The position numbers were made by a program, and so were the translations under genes. The notes beneath the pieces were generated by a model that saw only the letters and a list, made by a program, of their open reading frames with translations, searched no databases and was not told the DNA's origin. Positions 48,831-59,914 of a stretch of DNA of 64,000 nt are shown one piece after another. The number at the start of each line of letters is the position of its first letter. Position 1 is the first letter of the stretch. Location: NCBI GenBank assembly GCA_050084515.1, contig CM114274.1, forward strand, positions 29,512,001 to 29,576,000, given 5' to 3'. Source of the stretch: Blasia pusilla (taxonomy: Eukaryota > Marchantiophyta > Marchantiopsida > Blasiales).

Positions 48831-50003
48831 ATTTCCATGCAAACATGGCATAAGGCCATTTAAGTGTATGTGATGGTCCAACTCATCTCCATCCCAAATG
48901 CATGGAAGTTTGAATTATAGGCTATACAATCAAAGTCGACATTCTACTATTATAGAATTTCAATTTTAAGTATAATTTTCATGGATTGGATCACCTCCTA
49001 TCTATCCCACAACTTTGGCATGATGTTGAGCGTACACAAACCAGATGAATTTGTATATGCTTTTTTTTTTGTGATTGGGGATTACCATAGATTCATACGA
49101 AAAAGTTAAAAAAACACTATACTTGTTAATGGAGCATAAATATGTTCTTCATTATGATTTTGAGACCATGTGCTCTATGAAATAAATTTTTTTTCTCTTT
49201 TCTCAAAATAAGGATACATAAAAGAAAAAAGTACAAGAAGTGCTTATTGTACCCAATTTTCTTTCCTCTTTCATGCCTAGTTCTTGTCACTCTTCAATAT
49301 CATGCAATTTTCTATGCTACATCTTCCCGCAAAAAACACCATAAAACCTTTTCCCATCTTATGAATGCATCCATGCAAAGACAATCTAAGTTCTTGATTA
49401 AAAAATGAGGTTCATCTTTTAGCCCCAAACATGCATATTATCATATGAAATTCAAGACTTGTCTTTTATTCAAGAACTCCAAGAGAAGCTTTGGAGTGCT
49501 TGGAAACAACCCCAAGCTTGGACAGAGATTTCATTGATTTTTGTTGATAACAAACAAGAGACTTGGGCGATGGACATTCAAATTGATAGAAAATCAATGT
49601 ATGTGACGCATACTATGAATCTTAAATGATTGAAAGGAGGCTTTGGAGAGGCATGAATGTTCCTTTTTCCAAGTGGAGTGCCCAAACTTACCTAGAGGTT
49701 AAGTTTTAGGAATGTCGCGTGGGGGAGGATTCTCACTTGGAACGTCCCACTTGGCTTGTTACAAACCCATTCCACTTTTTTGTAGTAGTGGAGATGACCT
49801 TAGTGGGATGATGGCAAGTGAAAATTTTTCTTATGCTAGAGCACCATACCTAAATCCAATATAGTTCAATCGGTATGTAACTAGAATGGTCCCAACATCT
49901 CCTCGAAATGCTCTCCCCGTAACCACTCCTTGTCAAGCCTTGTCATATAAGTTAGTGGCTTCAAAAATCGCACTCAATCCTTTCACAAAATGAATGGAAT
50001 TAG
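48831..50003. other. AT-rich intergenic
   Basis: No gene recognised. At about 49860-49990 a short stretch resembles the reverse-complement pol wording of element A near 27250-27440 (TCAATCGGTATG-AACTAGAA), so it may be a decayed remnant of that family. Confidence 0.4.
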
Positions 50004-50342
50004 TGTAACCATACTTTGTTAGTCATAGTTAAGTTAGAATCTATGACATGAAACACATAAGTGGGAAAGAATCAACCAAAAAGAGAAAAGATAAGATACA
50101 CGAGATAAAGATGAGAGTGGGGTCATAGGTTAGTGAAAAGGAAGATAAGGATGAGGTTGGGACATTAGACTCCAAAGGAGATCCTCTCATGCTATGAGAG
50201 TAGGACACGTGGCATAAGGATAGGTAGAGCTAATTTGTCTTCATTGTACCTATCTCTAAGTATATAAAGGAAGAGGAGAGGCCTTGAGGGGCATTCTACC
50301 TTTGAGCAACTCTAGAGTGGTTCCGTGAGCTGGAGAGTTACA
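50004..50342 (+). repeat. 5' LTR of element B
   Basis: 339 bp, TGTAACC to GTTACA. Contains TATATAAAGGAAGAGG near 50260, a plausible TATA region for the element promoter. Confidence 0.93.
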
Positions 50343-50343
50343 A

Positions 50344-50355
50344 TGGTATCAGAGC
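50344..50355 (+). promoter_or_regulatory. Primer binding site, tRNA-Met type
   Basis: TGGTATCAGAGC one base inside the 5' LTR, the standard plant primer site complementary to the 3' end of initiator tRNA-Met. Confidence 0.95.
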
Positions 50356-50967
50356 AAGGTTCCTCTTCCAACGAAAGTGGATTACCCCTCTTGAAAGGAT
50401 GACCAAGTGATGATACACTGTTTAGAGTAGATAGGTTGTTAGAGGCTGGTAGTGGCTATTGAGCTGCAAGTAGAGTCAAGGGGAAGAGCTGTTTTGCAGG
50501 TAATGGATGGAGGGGGAGCGAGAGTGGCTCCTAATTTCCCGTTTCTTAATCCGTTCACCATCAAAATCTTATATGTAAATAGACATTGGTTCACGAGATA
50601 CCTCGTATGTCACTTTGGTGAAGTTTTCATGACGCAAGTGATGGAGTCTCGCTACCCGATGATCCTCCCTATTGTTAACATATGATCGTGTGTGGGATTG
50701 CACTATTTATATATATGGATTGTATGGGGAATGGATTTGAACAGGCCCCCACAAGTGTTTTTTAACACTCAATGTATAGTCCATGTAGTTTGTCAAACTA
50801 AGATAGCATATGGAGAGTTTATGGTCAAGAAGTTTGGCCAAGAGTATTATGATGAAGTCATTGCGTCAACACTGCCTTTTGTAGTCCCTATTGTACGAAA
50901 TTGGCAAGTGTATATCTTGATCTTATATTAGAGTGATAGTAAAGGGTCAGGGGAAAGTCGGAGCGAT

Positions 50968-52085
50968 CATGGAAGAAACTTTGAGGGATATGATTTATGA
51001 ATTGAGAGAGTTGAGAGTTGCATTTCATCAAAGTCAAAACCAAGTCCAAGAATTAGTGCAAGAAGTTTCTTCGGTCAGAAATATGAAAGTAGAGAGATAG
51101 AGAGTTATTCCAATAGGTGGGATGGAGACGAAAACCATGAGTATCATGACCTCTGGGGAGAGTGACGAAACCTTAAGGACACGAGCATTGGAGGCCCAAG
51201 CAACACAAAGAGTGATGGAGATGAATGCTCAAGCATCATTGATATTGAAAATGACAGAGGCATGCAAGGTAGAACCGTACAAAGAAATTCGAGCCATTGG
51301 GGGTATTAGAGGATTGGATCACTCGGATGGAAATCCATATATCACTTTTCAACATTGATGATCATATTGTTGGGATGTTCGTAAGATCTTGGTTAATTGA
51401 TCTAGCATTGATATGGTATCAAGGATGGGAGAGATCCTTGATTGAAATACCTCAACAAATTACACGGAGTGAAATGAAGCAAGGGTTGCTGCAAAATTTC
51501 CAAGGTGTGGATCCAATCCTCACTGCTAGAATGAAATTATGGCGATTGGAGCAGAAAGGCACTATGGAGGACTACATCGAAGAGTTTTGTGACTTGCAGA
51601 TACAAATCTGCGACATGAGTGGGCCAGAAGCTCTCGATCTGTTCAAGAGAGGTTTGAAGAGGAAGGTGCGTCAAGAGGTGATTTGAGACAACCTAGAAGA
51701 TATCAATGAAGCAATCACATGTGCCCATCGTATGGCAAATGTGTACGAAGGAGGAGGAGAGGTGGTTGCTTCCATGAACAACCACTATGGACTCAAACCC
51801 ATGGATTTGGATAACCTTCGAGCAGGAGATGGTTGTGTGTCGCGAAGGTATAATGGAAGGGTGCCAATAGAGAGGGATTGGAATCCCAACATACAAGGGA
51901 TTGCTCCTCGAACCGACAGGGTCGGGGTTCGTAGAGGAGGGAGAGAATTCGAAGTCCAAAGAGATACACGCCAATGTTTTGAGTGTGGTAGATATGGTCA
52001 TATAGCCATGAATTGTCGTCTTCATAGGCTCGAAAATAGGCCATATCTTCACCCCCTTGATCATCTTGAAGGAGAACATATGTAG
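50968..52085 (+). pseudogene. Gag of element B with CCHC zinc knuckle
   Basis: 51297-52085 is one frame with a single TGA (51684-51686). It carries the retrotransposon gag domain (WITRMEIHISLFNIDDHIVG, then MEDYIEEFCDLQIQI and LFKRGLKRKVRQEV) and a standard knuckle, CFECGRYGHIAMNC (51975-52016, CX2CX4HX4C). The N-terminal part is in another frame (51122-51358), so a shift near 51297 is needed. Gag forms the particle and binds element RNA. Confidence 0.9.
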
Positions 52086-52194
52086 GAAGATAACAAAGAA
52101 GGCGGACCTCAAGGAAACGCCAACCACCAGTAATCGCACCTCGTGGATATACTTGTTCTAACAAAAACATGTGAAAGATGAGGGTCGACACAAA

Positions 52195-52565
52195 CATGTG
52201 AAGATAAATGGTTTGAAGAGAGGAGAAACGCGCCTCATTATTATAGATGGGGAAGTAGAAGGATCCCAAGTTAGAGTGTTGATTGATTCTGGGGCAATAG
52301 AAAACTTCCTTTCAAGAGCCATAGCTATGCAATTGGGCTAAGCTTTAGAGAGGGATCAAAAAGAAGAAGTAGAATTTCCAAACGGGAAAAAGAAGAAGAT
52401 TGAGAAGCTTCCTCGAAGGGTAGAGTTGAAGATAGGAAAGTATGTGGAAGAGTTAGAGATGAAGGTCATTAGATTAGCACGTAATGATGTTATCTTGGGA
52501 ATGCCTTGGATGGAACAGTATAATCCAGAGGTAGATTGGAGAAAAAAGATTGTGAAGACCTAAGA
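52195..52565 (+). pseudogene. Aspartic protease of element B
   Basis: Reads VRVLIDSGAIENFLS (about 52270-52310), with the DSG active site intact, then a stop after MQLG, and later DVILGMPWM, the usual second half of the fold. Ends at a stop near 52561. Confidence 0.85.
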
Positions 52566-52689
52566 GTGGAAGCTTTACGGAGGTACAGTCAGATCACGTC
52601 ATAAAACCCTATCCCTATATGTAATAGGAAAAATCGCCATCAAACATCAAGATGTATATTTCCTAGGTTTAATAAAAGATGTTTGTGGT

Positions 52690-54060
52690 TTGAAAAAATA
52701 TTCACAAGTACCACACGAGTTGAGAGAAGTATTGGAGGAATACAAAGATGTATTCCCAAATGATTTACCATCAGGATTATCACCCAAACGCAGGATAGAC
52801 CACCGGATTGAGATCCTTCCAAGAAGCACACCAACATGTAAGGCTCCTTATCGCTTAGCTCCAAGAGAATCAGAAGAATGCAAAGCCCAAGTGGAGGAGA
52901 TGTTGTAGAAAGGCTTCATCCAACCTAGCATCTCCCCATATGGAGCCCCTATTCTTTTTGTGAAAAACAAGGATGGAAGCATGCGACTGTGTATCGACTA
53001 TTAAGCATTGAATCAACAAACAGTCAAAAAAAATTATCCATTACCAAGAATGGATGATTTGTTCGACCAGATACAAGGAGCAAAATACTTGACCAATCTT
53101 GACCTTTGCAGCGGCTACAACCAAATTAAAATTGCGGATGAAGATATGCACAAGAGTGCTTTTCGTACTAGGTATGGACACTTTGAATACTTAGTCATGC
53201 CATTTGGTCATACTAATGCACATGAAAACTTTATGGGCCTAATGAATGATATCTTTCGTCCATATTTAGATAAGTCTGTTATTGTATTCTTAGATGATAT
53301 CTTAGTCTATAGTAAAATAATAGAGGAGCATATAAATCATCTATGAGAAGTCCTTCAAATCCTAAGAGAATAAGTTGTATGCTAAAGCTTCAAAATGTGA
53401 GTTCGGTAAGACAAAAATTGATTATCTAGGGCATCGAGTAAGCGTAGAAGGTATTCAAGTGATAAGTGAGAAGGTAGAAGCGATCCAAAACTAGAGTGCA
53501 CTTGAGGATCAAACTCCATTGAAGAGTTTTCTAGGATTAACACGATTCTATCAAAGGTTTTGCTCAAATTGCACAATCCTTGACAGCTTTACTAGGAAAA
53601 GGACAAAAATGAAATTGGGGCACATCACAATGGATTGCTTTTCAATCATTAAAGGATGCCTTGATCAAAGCCCCTATTTTGAAGTGGTATGATCTTAATC
53701 GACCCATCAAGTTGGCCATAGATGCTTTAGATACTAACATTGGAGGAGTACTACTACAAGAATGGGAGGATGGATGACATTCTATTACCTTCTTTTCTCG
53801 CAAGCTATTGCTAGTGGAGCAAAACTACCATACAACTGAGCAATAAGAACTTACTATTGTGTTGGCAACCAAGCATTAGAAACATTACTTGGGCGATAAG
53901 AAGTTTGTGGTGGAGACTGATCATAAGCTCTTGGTCTACTTAGAGTCCCAAAAGGAGCTCTTGAAACGTAAAATTCGATGGGCAGAATGGCGACGACAAT
54001 TCATGATGAAAATTGTCTATGTGGAAGGAAAGAAGAAATTGGCGGACGCCTTGATTCGTA
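52690..54060 (+). pseudogene. Reverse transcriptase and RNase H of element B
   Basis: RT motifs in order: APYRLAPRESEECKAQVEEM (52850-52905), [17 protein letters not shown] then CIDY and a stop (about 52930-53005), [16 protein letters not shown] (about 53090), [18 protein letters not shown] and the catalytic [10 protein letters not shown] (about 53285-53315). RNase H follows with LAIDALDTNIGGVLLQE-like sequence (about 53710) and FVVETDHKLLVYL (53900-53945). Scattered stops and shifts throughout. Confidence 0.93.
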
Positions 54061-54149
54061 TACCACAGATGAATAACATATCTGAAGTGGAGATTCACTC
54101 TAGTTGGTGGAAAAAGTTATCCAAAGCCACAAAGGAGGATGAAGAAATT

Positions 54150-55300
54150 GCAGTTGCTATTCATGCCAACAGAGTATACAAGGCTCAAGGATTGGTTTTC
54201 CATAAAGGTAAAATATGGATCCCACAAGATCCACAATTATGCACTGAAGTATTGTCTGAAGCTCACTATATAGTCATTGCGGGTCATATGGGAGCTGAAA
54301 AATCTTAGAGGGATTACAACGGACATACTATTGGCCCAAAATGAGAGAAGATGTTGACGTATATGTAAGGAGTTGTAGGATTTGTGAACAAATTAAGGCT
54401 AGTAACACAAAAATATTGGGAACAAACCACTATGTATCTTGTTTGTGAGCTACCATATACAATCACGGGATATGACTCTATTGTGGTCTTTGTGGATAGA
54501 CTAAGCAAGATGATACACCTTCGTCCGACCAAGAAGACTGTGACTGCACCAGAGTTGGCTAGGATCTACATCGAGACATGTTTGTCCATCATGGTCTTCC
54601 TAAAGTGCTTATCACTGATAGGGGAACCCATTTCACGAGTTTATTATGGAAGGCTTTATTCAGATTGCTCCAAACTAAACTAGCCATGTCTACGGCTTAT
54701 CACCCTCAAACTGATGGATAACCTGAACCATTGAGGATATGCTATGCGCCTTAACATTGGAGGATCAACAAGGATGAGACTCATTGTTACCCTTAGTAGA
54801 GTTCTCATACAATAACTCCATGAACTCTTCTACTAAGGCCATACCGTTCATTTTAATGCATGGCGAGCATCCCTCAATTCCTTCTAGTCTCACTTGAATA
54901 GGGAAAAGTCTGAGGAAACCTACAAAGGTGGCTACATTTAATGAGTTTATGGACCAGATTCAGAAAGGGGTTCAACTTGCTAAGCAGAAGTTGGCTATTG
55001 CCCAAAATTGACAAAAACAACATGTAGATGCTCATCGTCGAGATGCCGAGTTTTTTTTTGAAGGGGACAAGGTTTGGTTAGCAACAACCAATTTATCATT
55101 AGTAGGAGTTCGTAAGCTCAATCCTCGCTATATTGGGCCTTTCACTATCCTACAAAAAGTAGGCGCCGTGGCGTATAAGTTAGACCTACCGATGCATATG
55201 AAATTCCATCATGTGTTTCATGTCTTTCTTCTTCGACCGTTTATTCCACGCCCTGAGAGATTTAAGGACAATATTGTCACTCTACCACTACCTCAAATAG
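54150..55300 (+). pseudogene. Integrase of element B
   Basis: The HHCC finger is visible (HYIVIAGHMGAEKS, YYWPKMREDVDVYVRSCRIC), then fragments of the core (HHGLPKVLITDRGTHFTSLL and STAYHPQTDG near 54585-54725) and a C-terminal stretch that the chromodomain follows. The first catalytic Asp region is very short or deleted: about 54410-54440 joins directly to YLVCELPYTI. It also has many stops. Confidence 0.85.
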
Positions 55301-55303
55301 TCG

Positions 55304-55501
55304 GACCATGAAGAATTTGAAGTGGAACGTATCTTGAAGAAACGCACTCGAGGAGCTCATCACCAACGAGTTGAACATTTGGTCCAATGGAAAGGATATC
55401 CACTATTTGAGGCCATATGGGAACCCTCAGCCAACTTGGCCAACGCACCATTAATAATACAAGAGTTTGAAAGTTCTCACAACAAGGACGTTGTGTCTTA
55501 A
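55304..55501 (+). pseudogene. Chromodomain at the end of element B pol
   Basis: An uninterrupted stretch FEVERILKKRTR, then VEHLVQWKGYPLFEAIWEP, ends at TAA 55499-55501. This is the classic chromodomain (aromatic residue near the start, W-K-G-Y, E--WEP). In chromoviruses it binds methylated histone H3 and biases insertion to heterochromatin. The stop codon runs into the polypurine tract. Confidence 0.93.
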
Positions 55502-55514
55502 ATGGGGGGAGGTG
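55500..55514 (+). promoter_or_regulatory. Polypurine tract of element B
   Basis: AAATGGGGGGAGGTG directly before the 3' LTR, the expected plus-strand primer for reverse transcription. Confidence 0.9.
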
Positions 55515-55882
55515 TGTAACCATCCTTTGTTAGTCATAGTTAAGTTAGAATCTATGACATAAAATGCATAAGTGGAAAAGAATCAAACAAAAAGAGAAAA
55601 GACAAGATACATGAGATAAAGATGAGAGTGGGGCCATAGGTTGGTGAAAAGGAAGATAAGGATGAGGTTGAGGAAGATGAGGTTGGGACATTAGACTCCA
55701 AAGGAGATCCTCTCATGCTATGAGGATAGGTAGAGCTAATTCTCTCACGTGACATAAGGATAGGTAGAGCTAATTTGTTTTCATTGTACCTATCTCTAAG
55801 TATATAAAGAAAGAGGAGAGGCCTTGAGGGACATTCTACCTTTGAGCAACTCTAGAGTGGTTCTGTGAGCTGGAGAGTTACA
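55515..55882 (+). repeat. 3' LTR of element B
   Basis: 368 bp, TGTAACC to GTTACA. About 30 bp longer than the 5' LTR because of small internal duplications (GATGAGGTTGAGGAA near 55660 and a repeated GGATAGGTAGAGCTAATT near 55730). Confidence 0.93.
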
Positions 55883-57330
55883 ATTTGTAACAATAGTTAA
55901 TTGAGTAGCCCTATTTCATCCCAAAACCAAACTTCATATATGAGGGTACAAATCTTAAACTTCTATCCCATATATCTTTTGAAAATTGCAAAGCAAACTA
56001 TTTTTCCTTTCCAATTTCCTCTTCTTATAGTATATTGAACTTTACACGAGTAATTAAGGACACTTTTGTGATTCGTTGGAATACCTGGTTAATATTTCAG
56101 GATATTCTTGTGATACCTACCTTTAGGAAAATTTGAAGATTTAGGATAAGGAATAGGAAATTATAGTTAAAAGGAGATAGTGACAATAGATTAAGAATCG
56201 GGAAAACATAAATTTGTTGTAAACTTGTATATAGTAGGAGTAAAGTGGAATCATATTGGGATTTCAAAAAAGTGTATGTGGAATGGGTTTCCGAGGAGAG
56301 GACGAAGAATTTGAAGGACACAAGGACTCGTCCTAAAGGAACAAAGGAATGTGTGAGAACAGACTTTGGAATAAGAAGAGAAGAAGACTGTTAAAGAGAA
56401 GAATAAGAAGAGGAAAACCTTTTGTGTTTGTAATGAAGACATCTTGAAGAAAACTAAGTAATTACAAAGAAACATCTTTGACAAAGAGTAAGGAAACCTA
56501 GAGAGGTGGTGAGGCTAGGAAACGACATGCCGCTTGGTGAAACTTCTTAAAGGGCACAACACTTGAGTAGTAGATTTTGCGGGGTCAAAGTAGATCCAAG
56601 ATAGACCCTTGATCAGGAAGTTAGCAATATCCCAAGAATCATTTTGGTAGGACAAACCGTTTCATATCCTAAGGAAAGGATCCCGTTGTGAAGTATTTAA
56701 AAAGACCTTAGAGGAGGAAGAACCATTATTCTAGTGTGCTTGTTGAGATGTTGTTAGAATGATCCGATCTTAAGACAAGTTAGAATCTTGAGCTTTGTAA
56801 ACTTTCAAAGTCCCCATATGTCTATGATGCAATTGGAAGTATTCTACTTTGCTATTTTGAAGTGGGGGGTGGTGTCAATTTGTATTTGATTGGATTTATA
56901 GAATATGCAAGTTGTACCATAATTGCGAATCCAAAAGAGAGAGAACATGTTGTGGGGAAGATGTATGAAATCTGTTAGAGAGAGAGTAACTTGCCAAGAC
57001 GGATTAAGTTTTGAGAGTAGGGATAGCCATATGATTGCTACAGATTCTTTGTAATTTTTTCTTACAAAGCAGGATTCCAATTCTTGAGAATAAAATTCTA
57101 TTCCACCTGAGAAGATATTTAATCAAGGAGTTGAGTATTCTATTTTGAGAGAATTTTGAGGGAAGAGGAGCGAATTGATTTGGGATTGAAAGAAGGATTA
57201 AGTTTTCGAACTATTTTCTCAAAAATCTCGCTTTCATGAGAGAAGAGGTTGGGCAAGGTTGCATGGAAACAAACAAATCTGAACATGTCTACAGACATGC
57301 CGCTTAGATTCCTATGGCCTACATCCGAGC
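55883..57330. other. Intergenic, no gene recognised
   Basis: AT-rich, short open frames only, purine-rich on the plus strand at about 56370-56500. Confidence 0.4.
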
Positions 57331-57565
57331 TCGCCAAGTCCATATCGTAGATCCGGGTTGGTCGAGCCCGCACCAGCCTGGTTTTATGGCCCGCGGTGGG
57401 CATAAAACCGGTGCAGGTTTGGCCGGCTCAGGGGCAGGCTCATGTGCGGGCCGTGGATACCGGGGCATGTATGGATATGTCCATCATAGGGACAAACATA
57501 AGTCCGCGGACATGGACATGTCTGGACATGGACATGTCTGTGGACACGGACTTTGTCCGTGTGTA
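57331..57565. repeat. GC-rich dispersed repeat, second copy
   Basis: Shares with 48.0-48.3 kb the words GGGCCGTGG, ATATGTCCAT, CATAAGTCCGCGGACA and the terminal ACTTTGTCCGTGTGTAACC. Contains a small hairpin, GGTTTTATGGCCC facing GGGCATAAAACC (about 57380-57410), and short tandem units of GGACATGGACATGTCT (about 57508-57545). Confidence 0.7.
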
Positions 57566-58514
57566 ACCATATTCTTGGGGAAAGAATTGTGGATTAAACG
57601 ACTAAAATACTCAATTCGGGAGAGGCATTCCAGGTTTTCATTCTTGACAAGTACTAGTGTACGTTGTTAACTTTTTTTCTGAAGATGTGTATTTTTTCAT
57701 GTTTCCTTCAACGATGTTCAAAACATATCCTAGCAATACAAAGGGAAAAGAAACATCTCACCCTTCCATTTGATGTAATTTTCACCTCCTCTAAACTTAC
57801 TTTCTATTTTAAGATACCCCATATCTTTGCTTCCTTCAACTATGACTAAGATGATTCTCACCATAGCATTATTAATTTGGATCATGTTTGATACATATCC
57901 TTCCCAACCATGAACCCTAAATGGATTTGGAACTCTCTTCTTGCTCTATCTATGACAACACGTCTAAAATTGTGTCATGTGAAATCCCTATATGGTTGTA
58001 CTATTCCCCTCTACCTCACTTTTATCTTACATAGGAGGGACCACACTAATTGATTAGAGCTCTAAAGTAGACAACACTCCATACTAGAAGCTTCCATGTG
58101 TGAGTGGTGTGGAGGAAGTAACGTTCTTCAAATCAAACTTTCCTATCATAGGCGTCACTTTTTTTTCCAACATGATAAAAAAAGCACGTTACACATCTAC
58201 ATATCTATGGGAGGATTGATTTTTTTTTGTGTTTGGCCTGGATTTGACACGTATCTCTGAAAAATACATTTTGATATGCGACCGTTGAAGGAGTTTAAAG
58301 GAGGGACTTGCAGGACTTTTTTATATTATAGGTATATGATTATAAGATTTTTATTTTAGTACAAACTTTTTATATTAGTACAAATATCCTATGATCATCT
58401 ATTATTATTTCAGTAGTGGTCAGGGACATAGATAAACACTTTCGTTCGGGCAACTTCTGAGAGGGTTAGGACACGTGTCATATGAAGAAAACGGTCCAGC
58501 CTCACTGCCGGACA
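57566..58514. other. Intergenic, no gene recognised
   Basis: AT-rich until about 58420, then more balanced toward the ammonium transporter gene. Confidence 0.4.
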
Positions 58515-58562
58515 ATAGTTGGCTGGGACCGCTGGGTAGACCCAGCGGTCCCAGCCAACTAT
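58515..58562. repeat. Perfect 23-bp palindrome with 2-nt spacer
   Basis: Left arm 58515-58537 (ATAGTTGGCTGGGACCGCTG, continuing GGT), spacer AG, right arm 58540-58562, an exact reverse complement. It lies 1.35 kb upstream of the ammonium transporter start. Confidence 0.95.
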
Positions 58563-59914
58563 TTCCTTCGTCTTTACTTTAGTAATTTTTTTTTATTGAT
58601 GGGCTCTCTCTCGGACCCCACTTCTTTATTTCGAAGTAAAACATCCAAATACATCGAGTGTTTTTGTCCGGAGCTTCCCTTGGTACACTCTAGGACAGCC
58701 CAGCGTCGCTGCAGCAAAATTTCATCTCTCATCTCTTGTGGTCGGGCGTCTGTTTGTTTTGTAGCTGCGTCTGTTGAGGATTGCTAGCGTATATGAGGTC
58801 CAGTCGATCGCTCGGGCGATGTCCGCGGGGCATGCTACTGGTTGTTCTAGAGTTCCTCACCGAGAATCGCTTGAAGGGGGTGTGGGGACTGGTGGAGCTG
58901 GGAGCGTCGACAACCCACGCGACGATCTAGGGTAAGAGCTTAGCATCAGTGCGAGGGACGGAAGATGTTTCAGTGGGAGTGGCGGTAGGTGTGATGCAGT
59001 AGCTCACTGTGTTTATGCTGTGGAGAGTTTATGATGCAGCTCTCTCTGTGTCTGTGTGTGCGAGTGATTCGGAGAGATGTTTCGTAGGCAGTGAAGGTTG
59101 AGAGGTGGCTTGTATGTCTGTTCTGGCTGGGCCGTGTGAATCTGCTTCAAAGTGGTGGGCGTTTGCACTGCGCAGTCGTTGTAGCTGTAATTTCGTTGCG
59201 TTACCTGGGTTCTAGCTGGCTAGAATTTTCTGACTGGAGCTTCCAGAGCTGCGCTGTTTGGAATGGTCTACATTCAAGGCGAGTCTTGTGGTGGTTACGC
59301 CGACCCCAGCCAGTGCTCCTACGCAGATATACTGTTTCTAGTTTTGGATAGAGAGGGTGCTGGGGACGTACGTGTTGATGTTTTCAGGGACTCGGGCCTC
59401 TTCTGTTCTATTCCAGTCTGTGTAGAATAGTAGATTCGAACTCAACATCTTCCATGACAGATTAGAACTGGTGGATTGATAGATGGTAGTGCTTATGCTT
59501 GCAATTCAATTCATTTCTCTATGTGTTAGATTTTTTTAATTAAAATGACATCCTCTACTCGGAAGTAGAAACACGAACGAGTGGTAGATTACATGAATGT
59601 TAAGTAACGTCCACTCGATTCTTTGAAGGCTGTCGACGGTCGTTGAAACCGTTGCGTATTCTTCTTCAAACGTTCTACATCTGATTGATTTCCGCAGAAT
59701 CGATTGGCAGGGTGCCCATATTCCCAACCGGGCTGACTGGGCGCTATTCTGTAGCTGTGATGATACGCAGGTCGTATGAGTAAAGAGGAGATCGAGCAAT
59801 TCAACAGCACTCCGCTCTTGACGTAGATCGTCGCGAGGGTAGTGCGAGGATTGCAAACCGTTACTGCGGCGGACCAGCTCTGGTAGATTTACGGCCGCTG
59901 CGCTCTTCGCAGCC
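58563..59914 (+). promoter_or_regulatory. Upstream region and probable 5' UTR of the ammonium transporter
   Basis: GC-balanced sequence in contrast with the repeat-rich DNA to the left. No upstream gene recognised. An 86-codon frame at 59091-59351 has no family resemblance. A transcription start cannot be fixed from sequence alone. Confidence 0.35.

Larger units (their letters stand above)
50004..55882 (+). mobile_element. Element B: degenerate Ty3/gypsy chromovirus
   Basis: 5.9-kb element with LTRs at 50004-50342 and 55515-55882, a tRNA-Met primer site directly inside the left LTR, a polypurine tract directly before the right LTR, and coding order gag, zinc knuckle, protease, reverse transcriptase, RNase H, integrase, chromodomain. 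That order and the terminal chromodomain define chromoviruses. The flanks ATTAG and ATTTG match at 4 of 5 positions, a likely mutated target duplication. Many stops and shifts, worst in integrase, make it non-autonomous. A truncated copy of the same family lies at 39685-40474 in the opposite orientation. Confidence 0.95.
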
